Shown in pieces: positions 8,992 to 16,936 of a DNA stretch of 64,000 nucleotides. The translations under genes were made by a program, and so were the position numbers. Positions within the stretch are counted from its first letter, which is position 1. Each line of letters opens with the position of its first letter. The stretch spans positions 1 through 64,000 of the forward strand of contig NZ_LYVO01000009.1 of assembly GCF_001984055.1 (NCBI RefSeq), written 5' to 3'. This DNA is from Variovorax sp. KK3 (lineage in GTDB: Bacteria; Pseudomonadota; Gammaproteobacteria; Burkholderiales; Burkholderiaceae_C). A model generated the notes under the pieces. The model saw only the letters and a list, made by a program, of their open reading frames with translations. It was not told where the DNA came from and ran no database searches.

Positions 8992-9999
8992 TCATGCCGG
9001 GCGTGTCGTTGGGGCTGCGGCCTTGGGCAGGCCCTTCTTCTCGAAAGAACGCATGTTGTCGATCGACAGGCGCACTTTTTCGCTCACGGTGAGCTTGGTG
9101 TAGCGGCGCTCGCCTTCGCGGCTCAGCTCTTTCTGCAGGGCGAACACGGATTGCGGACGCGAGAGCGGGTCGAGCGACATGCACCATTCGACCACCTCGA
9201 TCAGGTTGTCGGAATAGATGCCGCGCAGGCGCGACAGCGACAGGCCGAGCCTGTCTTTCTCGATGCGCTGAGGCGCGTCGTTGGGCGGGTAGCCCTGCAT
9301 GCACGCATAGATGCAGGCGCCGATGGCGTAGATGTCGGTCCACGGGCCCATGGATGAGTCGCGGCGGTACATCTCGGGGGCGGCGAAGCCGGGGGTGTAC
9401 ATGGGGCGGATGAAGTTGCCTTCTTTCGACAGCACTTCGCGCGCGGCCCCGAAGTCGATCATCACCGCGCGGTCGTCGTCGGTCACGAAGATGTTGGCGG
9501 GCTTGATGTCCAGGTGCAGCATCTTGTGCTGGTGCACGATGCGCAGGCCGCGCAGGATCTCGTCGAAGAGCGAACGGATGGTGGACTCGCGGAACACCTT
9601 CTGCTTCTTGAGATCGCGTGCGGTCACGATGAAGTCCTGCAGGGTCGCGCCCTCCAGGTAGTTCATGACCATGTAGACGGTTTCGTTCTCGCGGAAGAAG
9701 TTGAGCACGCTGACGACCGAAGCATGCGAGATCTGTGCGAGCGAACGGCCCTCTTCGAAGAAGCTTTTCAGGCCCAGGCGATACAGAGAAAGCTTCTCGG
9801 GCGACACTTGCGGCGCCAACTCACCGGTGCCGCGCGTGGCCAGCGAAGATGGGAGGTATTCCTTGATCGCGACCTGCTGCCCCGAATGATCGACGGCGAG
9901 GTAGACGACGCCGAAACCACCGGCGGAGATACGGCGCACGACGCGGTATCCGCCGATGACCGTGTCAGGCAACAAGGGCGAAGGTTTGACCTTTGACAT
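8992..9999 (-). CDS. Serine/threonine protein kinase (Hanks type)
   Basis: A 335-residue soluble eukaryotic-type kinase. The glycine loop is SAGGFGVVYLA, the ATP lysine is Lys46 in VAIKEYLP, the catalytic loop is HLDIKPANIF and the metal-binding motif is MIDFGAAR, followed by the activation/P+1 region TPGFAAPEMY. The Arg of the usual HRD is Leu here (HLD), making it a non-RD kinase, which normally does not rely on activation-loop phosphorylation. No transmembrane or PASTA segments are seen. The ATG at 9999 (MSKVKPSPLL) is used; longer in-frame starts would extend into the divergent yicC promoter. Transcribed toward the PP2C gene. Confidence 0.92.
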   Translation of the reverse strand: MSKVKPSPLLPDTVIGGYRVVRRISAGGFGVVYLAVDHSGQQVAIKEYLPSSLATRGTGELAPQVSPEKLSLYRLGLKSFFEEGRSLAQISHASVVSVLNFFRENETVYMVMNYLEGATLQDFIVTARDLKKQKVFRESTIRSLFDEILRGLRIVHQHKMLHLDIKPANIFVTDDDRAVMIDFGAAREVLSKEGNFIRPMYTPGFAAPEMYRRDSSMGPWTDIYAIGACIYACMQGYPPNDAPQRIEKDRLGLSLSRLRGIYSDNLIEVVEWCMSLDPLSRPQSVFALQKELSREGERRYTKLTVSEKVRLSIDNMRSFEKKGLPKAAAPTTRPA

Positions 10000-10091
10000 A
10001 ATCCGGGAGTTTCGCCCGAAGACAGGGGTGCGGCAAGCAAAGGCGCCGCCGCCGTCTCGGCGCGTGGACACGAAATCAAGAGCGAGGCGCA

Positions 10092-11006
10092 ATGCCAGTT
10101 TACAGCATGACCGGCTATGCCAGCGGCCAAAGCGGCGCAGGCGGCGGACACACGGACGCCGAGGCCAAAGCCGTCGCGACGGGCCGGCTCGGAGTCGAAA
10201 TCCGTTCGGTGAACAGCCGTTTTCTCGACCTCACCTTCAAGCTGCCGGAAGAGCTTCGACAGCACGAACCCTTGCTGCGCGAACTGCTCACGGCGCAGCT
10301 CAAGCGCGGCAAGGTGGAGCTGCGTGCGGCGATCGAAAGCGGGGCCGCAGGCAACGTGGGCGATCCTTCGACCAAGCTGCTGCAGCGCCTCAATGGACTG
10401 CAGGACCACGTTCTCGCATGGCTGCCAGGTGCGCGCGAACTCAGCGTGGCGGACGTTCTACGGCTCGCAGCCGGTGACACGAGCGGCAAGAGCGACTGGA
10501 GCGCCGACCTCTCCGAGCTGACGACGAGGACGCTCGAGGGACTCGTGACCGCTCGCGAGCGCGAGGGCGCACGACTGGCCACGATGCTCCAGGACCATTT
10601 GGCCCAGCTGCGCGCCCTGGTCGAGCAGGCGCGCCCTTTGGTGCCGCAACTGGTCGAGCAGCAGCGCAACCGCTTTCTCGAGCGCTGGCAGGACGCCATG
10701 GGTGCGACGGGCGGCCCGCCGCCCGAAGCTGCGCAAGACCGCGCATTGACCGAAGCCACGGCCTTCGCGATCCGGATCGACGTTGCGGAAGAGCTGACGC
10801 GGCTGGGGTCGCACTTGGACGAGATCGAAAGGCTGGTCAAGAAGGGGGGCGAGATCGGCAAGCGCCTTGATTTCCTGATCCAGGAGCTGCATCGCGAAGC
10901 GAATACGCTGGGGTCGAAGTCGGCCACGCTCGAACTCACGCGCATCGGCGTGGACATGAAGGTCCTGGTCGAGCAGATGCGCGAGCAGGTCCAGAACATC
11001 GAATAG
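10092..11006 (+). CDS. YicC family endoribonuclease-like protein
   Basis: A 304-residue YicC-family protein. It has the N-terminal YicC_N domain starting MPVYSMTGYASG and continuing with EIRSVNSRFLDLTFKLPEEL, and the C-terminal DUF1732 domain with DVAEELTRLGSHLDEIERL and KRLDFLIQELHREANTLGSK. Members have been linked to stationary-phase survival, and E. coli YicC to RNA cleavage. The gene is 92 bases from the divergent kinase gene and just ahead of gmk (15 bases), the usual yicC-gmk-rpoZ-spoT arrangement. The residues GQSGAGGGHTDAEAKAV near the start are a short insertion compared with the family consensus I recall. Confidence 0.92.
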   Translation: MPVYSMTGYASGQSGAGGGHTDAEAKAVATGRLGVEIRSVNSRFLDLTFKLPEELRQHEPLLRELLTAQLKRGKVELRAAIESGAAGNVGDPSTKLLQRLNGLQDHVLAWLPGARELSVADVLRLAAGDTSGKSDWSADLSELTTRTLEGLVTAREREGARLATMLQDHLAQLRALVEQARPLVPQLVEQQRNRFLERWQDAMGATGGPPPEAAQDRALTEATAFAIRIDVAEELTRLGSHLDEIERLVKKGGEIGKRLDFLIQELHREANTLGSKSATLELTRIGVDMKVLVEQMREQVQNIE

Positions 11007-11021
11007 GCAGGGCAGGCAAGA

Positions 11022-11642
11022 ATGGATTACCCCGGCAACATCTTCGTGGTCGCCGCTCCCAGCGGCGCCGGCAAATCGAGTCTGGTCAAGGCGCTCATGG
11101 AGCTCGATTCGGCGGTGCAGCCTTCGGTATCGCACACCACCCGGCCGCCGCGGGGCCAGGAGAAGCATGGGCGCGAGTATTTCTTCGTGCCGCACGGCGA
11201 CTTCGACGCGATGGTCGAGGCCGACGCTTTCGTCGAGTGGGCGCACGTCCACGGGCAGCGCTACGGTACTTCCAAGAAAGCGATCGAAGACCGCATTGCC
11301 AAAGGGGCGGATGTGATCCTGGAGATCGATTTCCAGGGGGCGACCCAGATCCGCAAGACCTTCGCCAATGCGGTCACCATCTTCATCCTGCCGCCCAGCT
11401 GGGAAGAACTCAGGTCGAGGCTCGAACGGCGCGGCGAAGACAGCGCCGAAATCATCGAGCTGCGCCTGCAAAACGCTGGCGAAGAGATGGCACGCGCCAA
11501 CGAATTCGACTTCGTTATAATCAACGAGTTATTTGAGCGCGCACTTTTCGACCTGAAGGCGATTGTCCACGCTCAGCGGCTTCGGTATTCCGCACAGCGC
11601 CGCGCACGTGCCGACACCTTTGCCGCCCTGAACATTCCCTGA
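11022..11642 (+). CDS. gmk: Guanylate kinase
   Basis: A 206-residue enzyme that phosphorylates GMP to GDP with ATP, needed for GTP and (p)ppGpp supply. The P-loop is [10 protein letters not shown] at residues 11-20. The GMP-binding region includes [20 protein letters not shown] and the lid/later motif [15 protein letters not shown]. Length is typical. The ATG at 11022 follows yicC by 15 bases and rpoZ begins 22 bases after the stop, consistent with one operon. Confidence 0.97.
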   Translation: MDYPGNIFVVAAPSGAGKSSLVKALMELDSAVQPSVSHTTRPPRGQEKHGREYFFVPHGDFDAMVEADAFVEWAHVHGQRYGTSKKAIEDRIAKGADVILEIDFQGATQIRKTFANAVTIFILPPSWEELRSRLERRGEDSAEIIELRLQNAGEEMARANEFDFVIINELFERALFDLKAIVHAQRLRYSAQRRARADTFAALNIP

Positions 11643-11664
11643 TCTCGTACGCCGAAAGACCTCC

Positions 11665-11868
11665 ATGGCCCGCATCACCGTCGAAGACTGCCTCGAGCAC
11701 ATTCCCAACCGCTTCCAGCTCGTGCTGGCTGCCACGTACCGCGCTCGCATGTTGAGCCAGGGCCATGCGCCCAAGATCGAGAGCAAGAACAAGCCGGGCG
11801 TCACTGCCCTGCGCGAAATTGCAGAAGGCAAGATCGGACTGGAAATGCTCAAGAAGGTCCCCGGCTGA
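11665..11868 (+). CDS. rpoZ: RNA polymerase omega subunit
   Basis: A 67-residue omega subunit, recognised by [20 protein letters not shown] and the following [10 protein letters not shown] with the later [16 protein letters not shown]. Omega promotes assembly of RNA polymerase by chaperoning beta prime and forms part of a ppGpp site, which fits its position between gmk and spoT. A rho-independent terminator follows 25 bases downstream, so spoT may be read through or have its own promoter. Confidence 0.97.
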   Translation: MARITVEDCLEHIPNRFQLVLAATYRARMLSQGHAPKIESKNKPGVTALREIAEGKIGLEMLKKVPG

Positions 11869-11893
11869 GCTGACGCACAGCTGCAACAAACAA

Positions 11894-11918
11894 GCACCGC
11901 ATCGCGGTGCTTTTTTGT
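11894..11918 (+). terminator. Rho-independent terminator after rpoZ
   Basis: A perfect 7-bp stem GCACCGC / GCGGTGC with a three-base loop (positions 11894-11910) is followed directly by six T residues. It lies between rpoZ and spoT and would end or attenuate transcription of the yicC-gmk-rpoZ unit. Confidence 0.85.
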
Positions 11919-11961
11919 TGCGCAAAGACATCGAACCGGCTGCCAAGCTACAGTGGTAAGA

Positions 11962-14217
11962 ATGAGTGCGGTTGTCAAGTCCCCGTCGGATGCTCCAAAA
12001 GGAACGCCCCGGCCCAGCCCTGCGGCGCTGAATGCGGCCGCGGCCAGCTTTGCCGCGCTGACCGACCGCCTCGACTACCTGGGCGCCGACGATGTGGAGC
12101 AGGTGCGTCGCGCCTATCGCTTCGCGGACGAAGCGCATCTGGGGCAGCTGCGCAACAGCGGCGAGCCCTACATCACGCATCCGATCGCCGTGGCCGCGCA
12201 ATGCGCAGAATGGAAGCTCGATGCGCAGGCCTTGATGGCCGCCCTGCTTCACGACGCGATCGAGGATTGCGGCGTCACCAAGGTGGAGCTGATCGAACGG
12301 TTTGGCGCCCCGGTAGCCGAACTGGTCGATGGCCTCACCAAGCTGGACAAGCTGCGCTTCAACACACGCGAGGAGAACCAGGCCGAGTCCTTCCGCAAGA
12401 TGCTGCTGGCGATGGCGAGAGACGTGCGCGTCATCCTGGTCAAGCTGGCGGATCGCACGCACAACATGCGCACTCTCGAAGATGCGCCGCGGGAAAAGTG
12501 GGCCCGCATCTCCCGCGAGACGCTCGAGATCTACGCGCCGATCGCGCATCGGCTCGGCCTCAACCAGACTTACCGCGAACTGCAGGACCTCTCGTTCCGC
12601 CACTCGCGCCCTTGGCGCTACACGATCCTCGCCAAGGCAGTGGCCAAGGCCCGCGGTCGGCGACGCGACCTGATCCAGAAGGTCCAGCAGGAGCTCGAAG
12701 CCGCGTTTGCCGGCGCGAACATGAGCGTGCGCATCGCCGGTCGGGAAAAAACGCTGTACTCCATCTACCGCAAGATGGAAGAGAAGCACCTGAGCTTTGC
12801 CCAGGTGACCGACATCTACGGTTTCCGCTTGATCGTGCCTTCGGTGATCGCCTGCTACACCGGCCTGGGCATCCTGCATCAGATGTACAAGCCGCTGCCG
12901 GGCAAGTTCAAGGATCACATCGCGATCGCAAAGCTCAATGGCTACCAGTCGCTGCACACCACCCTGGTGGGGCCGGCCGGTGTGAGCGTCGAGTTCCAGT
13001 TGCGCACCGAGGCCATGCACGTAGTCGCCGAGTCGGGCGTGGCCGCCCATTGGCTCTACAAGGCAGCCGAGCCGAGCGCACCCACCGGCGATCGCCTGGG
13101 CACCAAGTGGCTGCAATCCCTGCTGGACATCCAGGACGAGACGCGCGACGCCGCGGAGTTCTGGGACCACGTCAAGGTCGACCTTTTTCCCGATGCGGTG
13201 TATGTCTTCACGCCCAAGAGCCAGATCCTGGCGCTGCCGCGTGGCGCCACCGTCGTCGATTTTGCCTACGCGATTCATAGCAACATCGGCGATCACACCT
13301 CCGCTGCACGCATCAACGGCGACCAGGTTCCGCTTCGCACCGAGCTCAAGAACGGCGACGTTGTGGAGGTCATCACCGCGCCGGTGTCGACGCCAAACCC
13401 CGCTTGGCTAGGCTTCGTGCGCACCGGCCGCGCCCGGTCGAAGATTCGCCATTACCTCAAGACCCTGGCCCACGCCGAGTCCGAGGGCTTGGGAGAAAAA
13501 CTATTGGCGCAGGCGTTGCGCGCCGAGGGCCTTGGCACCTTGCCTGGCGACGACGACGAGCATCAGCAGATCTGGGACAAGCTGCTGCGCTTCACCGGAA
13601 ACCGAACCCGCTCGGAGTTGCTGACCGACATCGGCCTGGGCAAGCGCATCGCGAGCATCGTCGCCAAACGCCTGATGGCCCTGCTCGCCGAGCGAGGCGA
13701 GAAGCCTGACGCGCTGATGCTCAGCCGCGAGCGCTTCGCGGCGCACGACGCCGTCTCGCAAGGCGCCGTCACCCTGGACGGCAGCGAAAACTCATCGGTG
13801 CGCTTCGCGCTCTGCTGCAGGCCGATTCCCGACGATCCGATCGTGGGCTATCTGGGCCACGGTGAAGGGCTTGTGGTTCACACCGAGGCTTGCGGCGTCG
13901 GCCAGCGGCTGCGGCACAAGGACAGCGAGCGTTTCTTCGCCGTGGAATGGGCCGACGAGCCCGTCCGGACATTCGAGACGGGCGTGGTCATCACCGTGCG
14001 CAACGACAAGGGCGTGTTGGCGCGCGTCGCCGCCACCCTCGCGGAAGCGGAGGCCGATATCACACATGTGGAGATGGCCGACGAAACACCGCAAGACTCG
14101 ACCGACTTGCGTTTCGTCATCGCGGTACGGGACCGGACGCATCTCGAAGCGGTGCTGCGAGCCGCCCGGCGCACGCCCTCTGTGCTCGCGGCGTCTCGCA
14201 CCGTTCCTGCGCCCTGA
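11962..14217 (+). CDS. spoT: Bifunctional (p)ppGpp synthetase/hydrolase
   Basis: A 751-residue long RSH protein. The hydrolase domain retains HD at residues 97-98 (LLHDAIEDCG) and the later KLADRTHNMRTL. The synthetase domain (about 230-370) includes GREKTLYSIYRKM and TDIYGFRLIV; the TGS domain (about 405-470) includes YVFTPKSQILALPRGATVVDF; a C-terminal ACT domain starts near 670 (VVITVRNDKGVLARVA). With an intact HD box it is expected to both make and degrade the alarmone in response to starvation. The ATG at 11962 is taken as start; a GTG three codons earlier is possible. It converges with greB. Confidence 0.94.
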   Translation: MSAVVKSPSDAPKGTPRPSPAALNAAAASFAALTDRLDYLGADDVEQVRRAYRFADEAHLGQLRNSGEPYITHPIAVAAQCAEWKLDAQALMAALLHDAIEDCGVTKVELIERFGAPVAELVDGLTKLDKLRFNTREENQAESFRKMLLAMARDVRVILVKLADRTHNMRTLEDAPREKWARISRETLEIYAPIAHRLGLNQTYRELQDLSFRHSRPWRYTILAKAVAKARGRRRDLIQKVQQELEAAFAGANMSVRIAGREKTLYSIYRKMEEKHLSFAQVTDIYGFRLIVPSVIACYTGLGILHQMYKPLPGKFKDHIAIAKLNGYQSLHTTLVGPAGVSVEFQLRTEAMHVVAESGVAAHWLYKAAEPSAPTGDRLGTKWLQSLLDIQDETRDAAEFWDHVKVDLFPDAVYVFTPKSQILALPRGATVVDFAYAIHSNIGDHTSAARINGDQVPLRTELKNGDVVEVITAPVSTPNPAWLGFVRTGRARSKIRHYLKTLAHAESEGLGEKLLAQALRAEGLGTLPGDDDEHQQIWDKLLRFTGNRTRSELLTDIGLGKRIASIVAKRLMALLAERGEKPDALMLSRERFAAHDAVSQGAVTLDGSENSSVRFALCCRPIPDDPIVGYLGHGEGLVVHTEACGVGQRLRHKDSERFFAVEWADEPVRTFETGVVITVRNDKGVLARVAATLAEAEADITHVEMADETPQDSTDLRFVIAVRDRTHLEAVLRAARRTPSVLAASRTVPAP

Positions 14218-14226
14218 GGCTGCGGT

Positions 14227-14796
14227 TCAATTCTCCGTGGGGGTCGCCGGATAGCTCACCGAGAGAATCTCGATGTCATGCACGCCGCCGGGCGTCGAGA
14301 GCCTGACCACGTCGCCCTCGCGATGTTTGAGCAAGGCCCGCGCGATCGGCGAGATCCAACTCACTTGCTGACGCGCGCTATCGGCCTCGTCGATGCCCAT
14401 GATGGTCAACTCGCGCTCGTCGCCCGTTTCATCGGCGTAACGCACCGTCGCGCCGAAAAATACCTGGTCTCGGCCGTGGTGAATCGTGGGGTCAGTGACC
14501 TCCGCCACCTCGAGGCGCTTTGTCAGAAATCGGATGCGCCGATCGATCTCGCGAAGGCGCTTCTTGCCGTACAGATAGTCGCCGTTCTCCGAGCGGTCGC
14601 CATTCTTCGCGGCCCAGTGAACCGCCTCGACCACCTTCGGCCTGTCGAGATCCATCAGCTGAATCAACTCGCTGCGAAGGCGGGCATGACCGCGGGGCGT
14701 GATGTAGTTCTTGGCTCCCGGCGGCAACGCCGGAAGACCTCCGGCAGCGTCATCGTCGTCGTCCGCATCGGTTTCTTTGGTGAATGCCTTGCTCAT
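14227..14796 (-). CDS. greB: Transcription elongation factor GreB
   Basis: A 189-residue Gre-family factor that enters the RNA polymerase secondary channel and stimulates cleavage of backtracked RNA. The GreA/B N-terminal coiled coil has WAAKNGDRSENGDYLYGKKR and RRIRFLTKRLEVAEV; the C-terminal FKBP-like domain has FGATVRYADETGDE and SPIARALLKHREGD. The N-terminus carries an additional acidic linker (DADDDDDAAGG, residues 10-20). The GreB assignment over GreA rests on the YGKKRLREID motif and length. It converges with spoT, with only 9 bases between the stops. Confidence 0.93.
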   Translation of the reverse strand: MSKAFTKETDADDDDDAAGGLPALPPGAKNYITPRGHARLRSELIQLMDLDRPKVVEAVHWAAKNGDRSENGDYLYGKKRLREIDRRIRFLTKRLEVAEVTDPTIHHGRDQVFFGATVRYADETGDERELTIMGIDEADSARQQVSWISPIARALLKHREGDVVRLSTPGGVHDIEILSVSYPATPTEN

Positions 14797-14813
14797 CAGC
14801 GCATCCTACAAAG

Positions 14814-14844
14814 GAAAAATGCCCGCGACCTTCGGTGCGGGCAT
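14814..14844 (-). terminator. Rho-independent terminator of the reverse T3SS operon
   Basis: On the reverse strand, ATGCCCGC (14844-14837) pairs perfectly with GCGGGCAT (14826-14819) around a ten-base loop and is followed by a run of five T residues. It lies 43 bases after the stop of the 118-residue reverse-strand gene and before greB, so it probably insulates greB from the T3SS island. Confidence 0.85.
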
Positions 14845-14886
14845 TGTGGCGCGAAGCGCAAATGGACTGATGTACGGAAACCGTTG

Positions 14887-15243
14887 CTAAGCCTTGATGG
14901 CCTTGGTGTGCGCGCCGAATTGACGGGAAGCGGTGAGCAACCGCCATGCGTCCATCTCCGCACACCCCTGCATGGCCAGCGACGCCATTCCCAGCGCCCG
15001 ATGGATCTCACCAACGTTCTGCCGCGAGACCTCTTCGGGAGCAATTTCCAGCGCTTTCAGGACCTCGTCGAGCAAAGCACTTGTTCCGTCTTGCCGGGCT
15101 TGGAATTGCAGTTCGTCGAGGACGTTCTTTTCGTCGTCGGTCGCCGCAAGTTCGCTTGGAGAGCCTGCCGAACCACGTGTGACCGCCTCACCGGGGCCCG
15201 GCTGCAGGCCGATTGAAAAATTCGGGCGAATGGAGATATTCAT
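14887..15243 (-). CDS. Hypothetical T3SS-island protein, 118 aa
   Basis: An unrecognised 118-residue protein, last gene of a three-gene operon that diverges from the type III secretion operon. It begins MNISIRPNFSIGLQPGPGEA, a polar N-terminus rich in Ser, Gly and Pro, which is compatible with but no proof of a type III export signal. The middle (about residues 38-70) is an acidic amphipathic helix region and the C-terminal third (HRALGMASLAMQG to the basic end HTKAIKA) is also helical. No signal peptide or membrane segment is present. It starts 7 bases after the preceding small gene. It could be a small secreted substrate, a regulator or a structural accessory; needle proteins are usually shorter and I do not see their pattern. 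Confidence 0.6.
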   Translation of the reverse strand: MNISIRPNFSIGLQPGPGEAVTRGSAGSPSELAATDDEKNVLDELQFQARQDGTSALLDEVLKALEIAPEEVSRQNVGEIHRALGMASLAMQGCAEMDAWRLLTASRQFGAHTKAIKA

Positions 15244-15250
15244 CTTGTTG

Positions 15251-15502
15251 CTACTGTGTCTGGCGCGCGCGTCCGCCTATCGGACGCACAGTCTGGCCTC
15301 TTGAGTAACGCGAGCCGATCAGAAGTTCGATGACGCAGTCTTCATCGACGAGGGCAAGGCTTTTGCCCGCGCCAATCACCGGCCGGAATTCTAGGTCGGC
15401 CGCATGAAAGCCGATATTTCCATCTTGCGCATTCCACGAAGCGATCGACAGGCACGCGCGCAGTGCTGACTCGTCAAACAATATCTCGAAAGCCGATTGC
15501 AC
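15251..15502 (-). CDS. Hypothetical T3SS-island protein, 83 aa
   Basis: A small 83-residue protein of unknown family. It overlaps the end of the upstream CesT-like chaperone gene by 29 bases and ends 7 bases before the next gene, so the three are almost certainly one operon. The sequence (MQSAFEILFDESALRACLS, then NIGFHAADLEFRPV and LALVDEDCVIELLIG) looks like a small mixed alpha/beta domain without signal peptide or membrane segment. The unusually large overlap leaves open that the true start is downstream, as there is no clear ribosome-binding site by eye. Confidence 0.5.
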   Translation of the reverse strand: MQSAFEILFDESALRACLSIASWNAQDGNIGFHAADLEFRPVIGAGKSLALVDEDCVIELLIGSRYSRGQTVRPIGGRARQTQ

Positions 15503-16013
15503 CCGCGGCGTTGCGCGGATCGAGCGCTTGCTCCAACTTCTGAGCGAGCAATGTGCGACGCCATGTCATCGCCCGGCTTGCCAATGCACGCATGAGGATT
15601 GCCAGCGCTGCGCCATCCAGGCACCGCCAGAGCGTGATGCGTGCTCCGAACATGAGCCGGTCGTTCACCGCGTCGTGGACGAACATGCCCTCGATTTCGC
15701 CGAGCTGCAACAACTGCAGGCTCAGCAAGGCTTGGCACACCTCGGCGCCCCTGTCCTCGTGCGGCACGCCGGCGTCGACGAACAAATAGGCATCGAGACA
15801 ACCGCTGCGCCAATTCTGCGCAAGTTCCACCAGCACGCCGTCGACGGCCACTGCGCGTCCGTCAGCAATGGCGTTCACATCGACCAAGCCAAGCAATACA
15901 CCGGCCTCGCGGCATATTGCTTGAAAGTTCAAATGATCTGTGTGATCTGTGTGATCTGTGTGATCTGTGTGATCTGTGTGATCTGTGTGATCCGAGTGAT
16001 CGGTGTCATCCAT
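15474..16013 (-). CDS. CesT-like type III secretion chaperone with N-terminal (Thr-Asp-His)n tract
   Basis: A 179-residue protein. From about residue 30 it resembles class I type III secretion chaperones: an N-terminal helix ICREAGVLLGL, beta strands AVAVDGVLVELAQ, CLDAYLFVDAGV, MFVHDAVNDRLMFGARI, and the final helix LDGAALAILMRAL with a Trp-Arg end. These small acidic dimers bind effectors or translocators before export. The first 27 residues are a run of Thr-Asp-His triplets encoded by a 9-bp tandem repeat, which I do not know from this family. The ATG at 16013 is chosen; a GTG at 16022 is an alternative. It heads a divergent operon facing the ECF sigma gene. Confidence 0.62.
   Translation of the reverse strand: MDDTDHSDHTDHTDHTDHTDHTDHTDHLNFQAICREAGVLLGLVDVNAIADGRAVAVDGVLVELAQNWRSGCLDAYLFVDAGVPHEDRGAEVCQALLSLQLLQLGEIEGMFVHDAVNDRLMFGARITLWRCLDGAALAILMRALASRAMTWRRTLLAQKLEQALDPRNAAGAIGFRDIV
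15934..16005. repeat. 9-bp tandem repeat, about eight copies
   Basis: Six exact copies of TGATCTGTG (15934-15987) are followed by two diverged copies (TGATCCGAG, TGATCGGTG). On the reverse strand each unit is three codons, Thr-Asp-His, so copy-number change by slippage would lengthen or shorten the protein without shifting the frame. The array lies inside the 5' end of the chaperone-like gene, right after its start codon. Confidence 0.97.
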
Positions 16014-16289
16014 CTGAGCCACAACGCCAGTACCCCGTCGGCGCCTGAGTAACTCGCGGCGCGTAGGGAGTTCCCGGGACGGTCGCCGCGCGACGTTCTC
16101 AAGTCAGCGCACGGCGATCTGCGCAATAGGTTCACACACACCTCTAAACAATCTCGCGTTTTGTCGCGACCAGCAGAGCCAACGACATCCCCCTGAATAG
16201 CATCCAGCCCGTCGAGAACAAGGGAGCCACACAAGCCATGACCCGATCTTCGGCACTGCAAGGTTGAGTGAGACGTGTTGGGAACCTGC

Positions 16290-16883
16290 ATGAACAAACA
16301 AGAAGTCGCGCTGGCGTCGGAACAGCCCGACGGCGACGAGTTGCCACGAGCAGAGCGCGACGTTCTTTTCGTCGCCCTCGTGCGCGAGCACAGGGCGCGG
16401 TTGCACCGCTTCATCTGGCGTCACATCGGCCACTACGAGGACGCCAACGATATCGTCCAGCAGGCGTTCGTCGCCGCGTCACAGGCCATCGAGCGATTTC
16501 GAGGCGAGGCAGAGCTGTCGACGTGGCTGTACGGCATTGCGATGAATCTCGTGCGCAACTACCTCAGCCGTTCACCGAACCGCAGGTACACATTCGAGAG
16601 CGATGACAAGCTCGAAGGCGTGCCGGGCGTCGAGCACGAAGAGCCTTCCGCTGCCCTGGCACGCCAGCAATTGTTGCGTGAACTTGCCAACTCCATGGCA
16701 GAGCTGCCGAAAAGCATGCAGGAGGTCCTGATGCTCGTTGCAGTGGACGAAATGCCCTACGAGGAAGCCGCGGCCGTTCTGTGTGTGCCGGTCGGCACCG
16801 TTCGCAGCCGGCTCTCACGTGCGCGCTCGGTCTTGCGCAGCAAGCTGGCCGAGGCCGGAGTCGACTCCCGCTTCCTCAGCTAG
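16290..16883 (+). CDS. ECF-type RNA polymerase sigma factor, likely T3SS regulator
   Basis: A 197-residue ECF sigma factor. Region 2 contains HRARLHRFIWRHIGHYEDAN, DIVQQAFVAA and TWLYGIAMNLVRNYLSR; region 4 contains LPKSMQEVLMLVAVDEMPYE and the HTH VPVGTVRSRLSRARSVLRSKL. It is the first gene of the forward T3SS operon, with sctI starting 53 bases after its stop. By analogy with BtrS of Bordetella and HrpL of plant pathogens it should direct polymerase to T3SS promoters; this is inference from position. No anti-sigma gene is adjacent. The start is the ATG at 16290; a GTG at 16275 is in frame but less likely. Confidence 0.88.
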   Translation: MNKQEVALASEQPDGDELPRAERDVLFVALVREHRARLHRFIWRHIGHYEDANDIVQQAFVAASQAIERFRGEAELSTWLYGIAMNLVRNYLSRSPNRRYTFESDDKLEGVPGVEHEEPSAALARQQLLRELANSMAELPKSMQEVLMLVAVDEMPYEEAAAVLCVPVGTVRSRLSRARSVLRSKLAEAGVDSRFLS

Positions 16884-16936
16884 CCGAGGCTCACGCCGCC
16901 AACCCCATCGCGACGATATCTCTTCAAGGGAACCTC

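Noticed and set aside
11521..13296. Long reverse open frame opposite gmk, rpoZ and spoT
   Set aside because: It crosses three firm housekeeping genes and a terminator, and shows no domain.
15934..16005. Tandem repeat as a CRISPR array
   Set aside because: Units are 9 bp, directly adjacent and without spacers, and no cas genes are near; the array is part of a coding frame.
16281..16286. GGAACC just before the sigma gene start, and again at 16929-16934 before sctI, as possible HrpL boxes
   Set aside because: A HrpL (hrp) box also needs CCACNNA about 16 bases downstream, which is absent at both places; both motifs lie within a few bases of a start codon, where no promoter for that gene could work.
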